Source of the DNA: Humulus lupulus
Lineage: Eukaryota > Streptophyta > Magnoliopsida > Rosales > Cannabaceae
Direction of reading: 5' to 3'
NCBI RefSeq assembly: GCF_963169125.1
Contig: NC_084795.1
Span: 277,956,122-278,020,121 of the forward strand
Length of the DNA: 64,000 nt
Shown here: one piece after another, positions 56,934 through 64,000 of the stretch
How positions within the stretch are numbered: the stretch's first letter is position 1
How the letters are laid out: the number at the start of each line of letters is the position of its first letter
Translations under genes and position numbers: made by a program
Notes under the pieces: generated by a model
The model's input: only the letters and a program-made list of their open reading frames with translations
Told to the model about the DNA's origin: nothing
Database searches by the model: none

Positions 56934-58265
56934 CTAAGATTCCTCTTCACCCAGAATGGCCATAGCCAGCTGCCCGGGTTTAGATTTTTCCTTCATGGAA
57001 ATGCTGTAGCATTCCCTGGCAGCGAGTTGATCGCCCTGGATAGTGCAGATTCCTGTTGAAGTAGGGAACTTCATGGCGAGGTGTCGAATGGAAGTGATGG
57101 CCTCGAAAGCTATGAGCATAGGTCGGCCCAAAATGGCGTTGTAAGCAGTGGAGCAGTCTATGACCACGAACTCGAGTAGTTTGGATATTGTCTGAGATTC
57201 TTCTCCTAGGGTGATCACTAGCTCGATCATCCCTATCGCTGCTGATCCTTCTCCCGAAAAACCATACAGCATCACGGAGGTTGCCTTTAGATCGGCAACA
57301 GTCAAACCCATCTTCTCTAAGGTGGATCGGAATAGGAGGTTCACCGAACTCCCGTTGTCTATCAGTACCCTCCTCACTCGCCGGTTGGCGAGCTGGACTG
57401 CTACAACCAAGGGGTCATTGTGAGGGAACTGGACATGGCCTGCATCTTCCTCCGTAAAAATGATTGGTTGCCTCTCCAATCGCTGCTGCTTTGACTGACG
57501 CTGCTCCGGGACGAACTCCACTCCATTATGAGCCTTTAGTTCATTCACGTATCTCTTCTGGGCACCTCTGCTTGTGCCAGCCATGTGCGGACCTCCAGAG
57601 ATGGTGGATATCTCTCCTCCGACCACGGGAGGAGGGACATCCTGATCTACCCGAGACTCGGGCTGACTGGCTGGGGCTTCTGGAGCGGGTCGACTCGCTG
57701 GAACCCTGTTCCGCAAGTATTGAGCCAAGGGGCTGGCTCGGATGAGAGTCTCGATCTCATCTTTTAAATGCCTACAATCATCGGTATTGTGGCCCACATC
57801 ATTATGAAAACGAAAAAATTTGGAAGTGTCTCTCTTTCCCTTGTGGTGCTTCAATGGCTCCCGCCTCTTCCAGGGGACCCGAGTAGAGTTGGCCAAGAAG
57901 ATACTCTCTCTGGACTGGGTGAGCTCGGTATACGTCGTGAAAACGGGCTTAAACTTATCTACGGACTTATTCTTCTTTTGGCCGTGCTGACTGTTTTTCG
58001 CCATTGCCCTTTCTTTTTCCTCCACCGGGTTGGTTGCTCTGTGCGACGTTTGGGGTCGCTGCCACGACCTCCGTCCCTACTCCCGCGGGCTGATCGGGAA
58101 TTCGTTGACCGAGCTGACTCCCTTCCTCTGTATATCCTTCCATAGGTCTCCTCCGACAAGGATTCTGGTTCTCATGGCCATGAGCTTGGAGCTATCATTC
58201 GCGTCTCTAGCCCGAGCAGCGACGTTCGCGAATCTGCTCAGGTAGGCCTTCAGAGTCTCACTGGG
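56934..58265 (-). pseudogene. gag-pro: gag C-terminus and protease (element 3)
   Basis: From 58025 the frame reads a nucleocapsid-like FFRFHNDVGHNTDDC (element 1 has FCRYHNDYGHDTNEC), then protease with LIDNGSSVNLLFRS (DNGSS instead of DTGSS) near 57350 and AYNAILGRPMLI. A TAG at about 56934 separates it from pol in the same frame. Upstream (58026-58265) the gag frame continues through another stop near 58082 and possibly a frameshift. Confidence 0.82.
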
Positions 58266-58739
58266 CTATTGTCTCACGTTAGCCAGGGAGTCGGCCTGAA
58301 CACGGGCGGCCTGGGAGGCTCGGAATGCCCTTTTGAAGTCGGCTGAGAAGGTCTTCCAGGAACTGATTGACTGTCTTTTACTTTGCTTGAACCACTGTCT
58401 GGCAGGTCCGGTCAGTGTGGAAGGGAAGATTAAGCATCGTAGCTCCGGGCCAATGTTATGGGCCATCATTAGGGTGTTGAACATCCCTAAATGGTCCGAC
58501 GGGTCTCCGTCCCCGTTGAACTTTGACAAGTGAGGCATACTGAAACCAGATGGGTATGCCGTTGATGCTATATTGGGTGCGAAGAGTTCCATCTCGTCCC
58601 CTGAATCATATTCGTCTTTTTCTTTTTCAGACAGGAGCTTCCTCATCAGGTCCTCCATCTGAGTCAGGCGCTCGAGGGTTTGGTCCTGATGTCCTTGGTT
58701 ATTCCAGGGCTGTTCAACAGCTCCGGATCCATTGTACAC
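58266..58739 (-). pseudogene. gag: gag capsid region (element 3)
   Basis: Contains GFSMPHLSKFNGDGDPSDHL, CLIFPSTLTGPARQWF and SISSWKTFSADFKRAFRASQ, the retrotransposon gag domain. A TAG follows NVRQ. Same frame as protease and pol. Confidence 0.85.
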
Positions 58740-59845
58740 ATTTGGTGGGTTATTGCCCCTCCTATCTTGAGATAGGTTATTTGGGACATTCCCCCCGTTG
58801 CGTACTTCGGACAGGGTCCCCCCTGAGCGAGCCTGGCCATCTCCTCCTGCTCTGTCCCCTCTATGAGAGTTGAGGCAATCTCGCAGGTCACCTCCCTGGG
58901 TGGTCTGGTGACTTTGTGCCGAACTTAAACGCTGACGAAGGTCTCCCCCGGAGAGATCACTCCGGCGACTGCCGGTCCAGTGGCTCCTGCTGGATAGGCT
59001 TGGAGTCCGCCTTTGGTGGTGACGACCTGAGCTTTCCCCTGGCGCCCTGCTGCGCTGGGAAGGTCCAGCTGATGGCGGGTTTCTCCTACTACTCCCATAG
59101 GTTGGGATGTCCCGGACGGGCCGAGGAGGAGATGGATATCTGATCGGAGATGGAGGATGCCTGACTGGGGAGGCGGTCCTAGTTCCGTCTGGACGGATTA
59201 AGTTTGGTGGGAGCCTTTCGGCCCTGCCAACCTGCTGGTCCCGCGCCGGGCGATCTGGACGAGGCGCAGGACGGTCGTCGGGGACGGACTGACGTCGCGA
59301 GCCTTCCCCTGATCTCCTTCGGGAATTTCCCCGAGCTCCCCTGGGCGTTCTCGAGGATGGTGGGAGCTAGGAGTCGACGTCCTGACCGAAAAGCTGTATT
59401 GCTGTTGTCCGATCCTAGGAATTTCCTCGAAGTTTGCCTCTCGATGGTGTGATGAAGGGGTGGAGTTGGCTGTCGGAAGTCTATCTGAACGGCTATGCCT
59501 GGACCGATTACCCCGGCGAGACTTAGGAGCCTCGCCTTGCCTCTTTCTGACGTTAACGCCGGTTGTGAGAGGGGGTAATCGGGCCAGGATATCTTGGATT
59601 TGCTGGCTAGCTGCTGCTAACTGACTCCTCAGTTGAGCGTTCTCCATTTCCACCGCAGTATAATAACATGGGTTCGGATTAGGTGGCCGAGGCGCCGAAC
59701 TACCGGTATCATCTTGGCCCACCGGCTGTTTTCCTGGCCGCTGCTGGACTTCAAGAGCTTGTTCATCAGGGATGGTAGTATGATGAGCCTCCTGCCCATC
59801 ATGTTGTTCTGTCTCGTTACCATGCCTGGACCGAGTAGTCACCAT
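58740..59845 (-). pseudogene. gag N-terminal low-complexity region (element 3)
   Basis: Starts MVTTRSRHGNETEQHDGQEA at 59845, followed by a QLRSQLAAASQQIQDILARL helix and then R/S/P-rich sequence. It is in a different frame from the capsid part, so a frameshift lies between about 58740 and 59200. Element 2 has the same start. Confidence 0.65.
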
Positions 59846-59882
59846 AGTTGGATGTTTGCAGCAGCACTAATCGAACGTGCTC

Positions 59883-59900
59883 TCATTGAAAGCACCAAAC
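59883..59900 (-). other. primer binding site of element 3
   Basis: Directly inside the 5' LTR the minus strand reads GTTTGGTGCTTTCAATGAGA. TGGTGCTTTCAATGAG fits the complement of a tRNA 3' end (CCA tail). The tRNA is not assigned. Confidence 0.6.
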
Positions 59901-60665
59901 TGTTGACGCGGTTCTTCGCCAACAGATAATTAAGAGAAGAAGAGAAAGGGATTAGTGCCAAATGTAGAACCGAAACAGATATATGATCTTAGAGGATGAA
60001 AGAGGTGACTCAAGACACGTTTTTTAAGTGGTTCGAAGGTTAAAATCCTTCTACTCCGCTAGTCAATATTATTGATCTATACTGAGTATTTGATTACAGA
60101 GTATTTCTTACAAGAGATTATTTTTCCAACCCCTATCAACTCCCAGGGTCTCCATATTTATAGGAGAAGGCACCTGGAAGTTGGTAAGAAGGTCATTCCG
60201 TGACCTTCTTACTTGTCGTATCAATTCTGTGACATTCATGATTAATTCCTAAATCTGACACATAAGTGTGGTCAAATCAATAGGTAAGGAGGTAATGGGC
60301 CGCACGGCCCAACCCAGTCGTGGGTGTCTGAATACGCACGTTCCTGCTGCGTGTCCGAGAAGTCAGGGGGATATCAAACACGTGATGCCCGATATATGCA
60401 CGTTTACCTTGCGTGTGTTGACTTCACAAAGGGTCACAACCTCCATATGAAGCTCATACCACGAGCTTCATACTTAGCTCGGTCTTCAGCCTTCGGAATC
60501 CCTGCCCCGGCCTTGGGCAGTGAAGGCGAGCTCTTGGGGCTTCCTCGAGCAAAGAAGACACGACATTACGACAGAAGCTCCGGCCCCTGGGGATGATCAT
60601 GAGGTAATCATGGTTAGGCCGCAGCTCGGCTTGCTAATCAGCCCGTGGGAAAATCAGGGCGTACA
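59901..60665 (-). repeat. 5' LTR of element 3
   Basis: + strand borders TGTTGACGCGG and GGGCGTACA. The minus-strand TATA box TATAAATATGG lies at 60162-60152. Followed by the target copy AATCT. Confidence 0.92.
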
Positions 60666-60927
60666 AATCTACTGTCAATTAGTAACAATTTTTTTAAAAA
60701 AAAAACTAGCAAAAAACTTAAATTTAAAATATATATAATATTTAATATTACATTAAACATATAATATATAATTATTACTCCAAAATTTAAAAATTAGAAC
60801 AAACATAAACTTAAACAAAAATAAATAAATTATTTAATTAAAATATAATATTTATTTGAAATTTATATGACATTAATATAAATTAAATAAAAATAAATAA
60901 TAAATTCTATAAATAAAATTTAGCAAA

Positions 60928-60956
60928 CGTGCATATTGCACGTTGCTTTTATCTAG
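60928..60956 (+). repeat. 3' hairpin and CTAG terminus of the Helitron
   Basis: Stem ACGTGCA/TGCACGT with loop TAT (stem begins at 60927), then TGCTTTTAT and CTAG at 60953-60956. Confidence 0.85.
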
Positions 60957-61163
60957 TATATATATAACTTTTCAACAATGTATATAACATCTAAACATGT
61001 TACAATTAAATTAAAATTGAAATTCTTGCAAAATTGAGTGAGAAGGAAAAGAAAAATAATGGTTTCCAATAGAACTACCATTAACACTATTTTGTCTTTT
61101 AAAATTAGGAAGAATATAAAAGAAAAAAAAAAGTGATATTTAGGTGGAAAGATGAAAGGTTAA
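60957..61163. repeat. Duplicated host segment copy B, distal part
   Basis: Matches 26785-26990 of copy A (ACTTTTCAACAATGTATATA, GGTTTCCAATAGAACTACCA). The match stops at GAAAGGTTAA, where another repeat begins. Confidence 0.75.
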
Positions 61164-62870
61164 TGATAGCTCTACAAAATAAAGTTATTTTACCAATTTT
61201 TATGTGTTAATTGTTGCTTAATTCTTGAGTTTTTAAATAATTTATTAAGTTTTTAAGTAATTTTGAATTTATTAGTCTTATCATGATTTTATATACTTTT
61301 GTGTGTTTTTATAATTATTTTGTTGTAAAATGTTGTAGTTAATTATTTAAATTATTGTAGTTGAATTTGAAGTAAAAAAAATGTTGTATTACTGAATTTA
61401 AATATTAAATATAAATTAAGTTATAATTAATGTTTTCAAAGAATTAAATTGATTTATTTTATAGTTGAAAATATTTTATTATGATTTAATTTATGTTTAT
61501 TTTGTAGGGAAGTTGTTGCAATTTTGGGCTTTGAAAAGTAAGGAAAAGAAGGAAGAAAGGTGGCATTTTTGAGAAAAAAGAAATGAAAAGTTGGTATTTT
61601 TGAAGACCATTCAGCCAAGGCCCATTTCTCCTCCACCCATATGCAGCCTCTTTATTCAGCCATCCCCATCACACTCCAGCCATTCACCGTGACTCCAAGC
61701 TGCTCCAAACATCACGCCTGGCTCCTTCAATAAACCAACAGGTGCTGCCAGCAACAAGGCCCACGCCAGTAGCTGCCCCAGCCACCTGCCATAAGCCACC
61801 AAAGTCATGCATGCCACTTACTGAGCCCAACAAAAATGCTTTTGTACCTTTGTCCCTTTTGCCAAAAATACCACATTTTTACCCTACTTTCTACACATTT
61901 TATCCCAAAACATCATAATTACACCCTATAATTTACCATATTTTCCTTATTATTATTAAGTTAATTAATTTAATCAATTTAATTAATTTAAATTGAGTAT
62001 TTTAATTTACTCATTTTGGCTATAAATAGGAAGTTTTGAAGACCATTTTGGGTGGCCATTTTTAGGGGAGGTTACTATAATTTCTACACATTCAAAACCT
62101 CTCAATTCTCTTCATCTTTTTCTTCTTTTTGGTTATTTTTCTATGTATTTTTAGAGGAATATTTGGGGGTTTCTCTTCCAAATTTTCCTATTTATGTTTG
62201 TAATTTTTAGTATCTATTTGCTATTCTAGTTATGAGTTTCTAATCTTTTTAAGATTATTAAGGTGATGATGAAACAATTTGTAACTAGATAGTATTTATT
62301 TTGTATGTTGATTTCCCATTTTGTGCAACAAAGTTTATGGAATTTTCTTCTTCAAATATCTTCTTTCATCTTAAATATCATGTATTTTGGATTGTTAGGA
62401 CATATTTGCACTTTGTTCTTCATTAGTGCAAAAACATAATATTCTTTATGTAAGATGTGTTATTAAATTGTACACATTCATGCTTATAACAAAAATATTA
62501 TGTTTTGCCATATAAATAATGTTGATTGATTTATTTGTTATTTTATTAGATTGATTTACACTAAATGCTTTGAAATTATAATTTTGAAAAGTGAAGAAAA
62601 ATCACATCTTTTTAGAAATAAGTTGTGCTTAAAATTATAAATCTATTTAAAAAATAATAGTTTGATTTATCTAAACTATCACTAAAACTTGGGAATCAAT
62701 GTACATATAAATATTATTGAACTTATATTATGTGGATTCTAACCCTTAATAATCTTATTTTACTATCTTGATTTCTAATATTAATTTATTTTTATATATT
62801 GTCTTAAATTTCTTTATTATTGTCTCTTATTAGATTTTATTGTCACAAATTCTCATCAATCTTTGGAACT
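61164..62870 (+). repeat. LTR-like repeat with TATA box and GC-rich patch
   Basis: Begins TGATAGCTC exactly where the match to copy A ends. A GC-rich, C-rich patch (61605-61830) lies upstream of a TATA box (TATAAATAGG, 62021-62030), followed by pyrimidine-rich sequence. No coding region. The 3' end and target duplication were not identified, so solo LTR is an inference. Confidence 0.5.
62021..62030 (+). promoter_or_regulatory. TATA box of the LTR-like repeat
   Basis: GGCTATAAATAGGAAG, followed by CTACACATTCAAAACCTCTC about 65 bp on. Confidence 0.45.
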
Positions 62871-62871
62871 A

Positions 62872-63080
62872 GACCATATATTTTCTAAAATAGTTCAAAT
62901 AGACCCCTAAACCCGATTTTGATCAATATTTTTTGAACTAAAATCACAAATAATTCATCAAACTAACAACTCAGAAAAAAATACAGTCAGTCATTCTGCC
63001 TAAGAACTATATTGTTATATTCAATTTTTTTTTCATTAAAATTAGGATTATGAGTCTATTTGAACCATTTTACAAAACAC
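62872..63080. mobile_element. Possible MITE with inverted ends
   Basis: Left end TCTAAAATAGTTCAAATAGACCC and the reverse complement of the right end TAAAATGGTTCAAATAGACTC are nearly identical, about 200 bp apart. Target duplication not resolved. Confidence 0.45.
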
Positions 63081-63442
63081 GGGCTTTAGAAAATAATTTG
63101 TCAAAATACACGGTCAAAACAGGTAATAAGGCAAAATACATTATCTAAAAAGATATAAATACATATTAAAATATAAATATATTAATCTATAGATAATATT
63201 AAATAATATATAAACTAAATAATATTAAGTATATAATAAATGACGGTAGAGATTTTTTCTTCTTATATCTTACAACTTTCAAATAAAAGAGAGAGAAAAA
63301 ATGATCCTTATCACTAAATGCCGCATTATATTTATGACTATATTTAATATCATATTGTTGAGAAGTAAGAAAAAGGTAATAAGTGATTGAGAGAAGAGAA
63401 AGAAGAGGAGAGAAGAGAAAGAAGAGAAGAGAAGAGTAGAAG
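63081..63442 (+). promoter_or_regulatory. Proximal promoter and leader of SABATH copy 2
   Basis: From 63245 it follows the copy 1 promoter (28440-28717) with few changes. The leader GA tract is longer (about 63392-63440) than in copy 1. Confidence 0.5.
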
Positions 63443-63520
63443 ATGAGCAACAACACAGAATCATACCCAATGAACGGTGGAGATGGAACTTACAGCTACA
63501 CCAAAAACTCCTACTTACAG
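63443..63520 (+). CDS. SABATH methyltransferase copy 2, exon 1 (gene continues beyond window)
   Basis: ATG at 63443, 26 codons reading MSNNTESYPMNGGDGTYSYT then KNSYLQ, ending at donor CAG|GTTTC exactly as in copy 1. It lacks the PAPVPVPG insertion of copy 1. Intron 1 (63521 on) is at least 480 bp, against 241 bp in copy 1. It shares a block with copy 1's intron (TTAGATTAAGATTTAATGTA at about 63750 and 28845). Exons 2 and 3 are outside the window, so integrity of the gene is unknown. Confidence 0.82.
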
Positions 63521-64000
63521 GTTTCTTTCTTTCTTTGTTTCTTTTTTTTAAAAAAAAAAATATACATTTTGTATTTGTATCATATATAATTTCATCCTTA
63601 AAGCAGAGTGGAACGCCTGAAACTATTTCATCACTAATTAATTGTTTTCAAATATGCTTAATTATTTATTTTCTTTGCAAATTTTCCCACAAGTTTATCG
63701 TTTTACTGTGTTGACAGGGGAATTCTTTCCGCATTATTTTATCTCCTTAGATTAAGATTTAATGTAATCTAAATTTGGTTTGATATACTTAAGTTTCCAA
63801 TGATTAATATATGTCCTGTCAAATCTAACTATATTATATATTGAGCTGAAAATACATCCTCTAAATGGACAAAATCAGATGCCAAATTTATATAATGCTA
63901 TTACTTCTTAATGAAAAATGAGATCATAAACTCAAATATGGCATAATCATGTGAATACACTATGATTCATATTAATTAGTAGTAGAATAGAATATATGTG
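63521..64000 (+). other. Intron 1 of SABATH copy 2 (partial)
   Basis: AT-rich. The middle matches copy 1's intron (GTTTGATATACTTAAGTTTC, TATGTCCTGTCAAATCTAAC). No acceptor is reached before the window ends. Confidence 0.6.

Larger units (their letters stand above)
48329..60665 (-). mobile_element. Full-length Ty3/gypsy element, Tat-like lineage (element 3), 12.3 kb
   Basis: LTRs 48329-49118 (790 bp) and 59901-60665 (765 bp), with a perfect AATCT target duplication (48324-48328 and 60666-60670). Primer site, polypurine tract, gag, protease, RT, dual RNase H and integrase run on the minus strand; an accessory gene runs on the plus strand next to the 3' LTR. By hand the LTRs differ by about 17 substitutions plus one 25-bp tandem duplication, roughly 2 percent, so the insertion is young. 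Gag-pol has only a few stops, but integrase catalytic residues are changed. Confidence 0.94.
47879..60956 (+). mobile_element. Non-autonomous Helitron (736 bp) split by a gypsy element
   Basis: Starts TCTCTTCTATATAATAAG after an A and ends with hairpin ACGTGCATATTGCACGT, a short spacer and CTAG before a T. These are the standard Helitron features, with insertion between A and T. Copy A keeps the uninterrupted site TACATATATATGTATAAC (about 26778-26795). Removing the gypsy element and one target copy leaves about 736 bp, AT-rich, with three TTACAATGATAATTATTTAA-type units. It encodes nothing. Confidence 0.85.

Noticed and set aside
61605..61830. C-rich stretch as a proline-rich protein exon
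   Set aside because: Stops occur in all frames over useful length and it lies upstream of a TATA box within an LTR-like repeat.

Overview
The window looks like nuclear DNA of a flowering plant, probably a eudicot: one spliced three-exon SABATH methyltransferase gene, AT-rich intergenic DNA, and a dense set of nested plant transposons (Tat-type Ty3/gypsy, Ty1/copia, solo LTRs, a Mutator-like element with an Ulp1-type protease gene, a CACTA element, Helitrons and MITEs). I could not assign a species. No rRNA, tRNA, CRISPR array or prokaryotic operon is visible.

Layout. 1-9916: a Tat-type gypsy element (+) whose left end lies outside the window, inserted into a second gypsy element (- strand, 9917-12884). 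12885-14334: an LTR-like AT-rich repeat. 14565-15313: a Helitron-like element. 15427-30182: copy A of a duplicated host segment, holding a CACTA element (16066-16991), a 7.2-kb Mutator-like element (18372-25582) and the SABATH gene (28718-30182). 30624-32521: a solo LTR. 32577-63520 and beyond: copy B of the same segment, ending in exon 1 of a second SABATH gene (63443-63520). Copy B is inflated by a solo LTR (33157-35439), an older LTR split by a copia element (36344-43933), a MITE (44515-45164), a solo LTR inside a Helitron-like repeat (46450-47679), and a 736-bp Helitron (47879-60956) that itself holds a full-length 12.3-kb gypsy element (48329-60665).

Because the two copies can be read against each other, many insertions in one have a visible empty or pre-insertion site in the other. 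This gives target-site duplications and a relative chronology. The host content is a tandem pair of SABATH genes, about 34.7 kb apart start to start, mostly because of transposon traffic.

The most unusual biology is in the mobile elements. (1) Both Tat-type elements carry, antisense to gag-pol and next to the 3' LTR, an intron-containing accessory gene with its own TATA box. (2) The Mutator-like element pairs a mudrA-type transposase with a convergent DUF1985-Ulp1-like protease gene, and both genes have a 5' intron filled with CTCGAT-rich arrays in mirror orientation. (3) A copia insertion with a perfect 5-bp target duplication has LTR tips in inverted rather than direct orientation. (4) One gag-pol keeps a single reading frame for 5.1 kb while carrying 11 stops that are nearly all explicable as C-to-T changes. 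All assignments are from reading the sequence; no database search was run.
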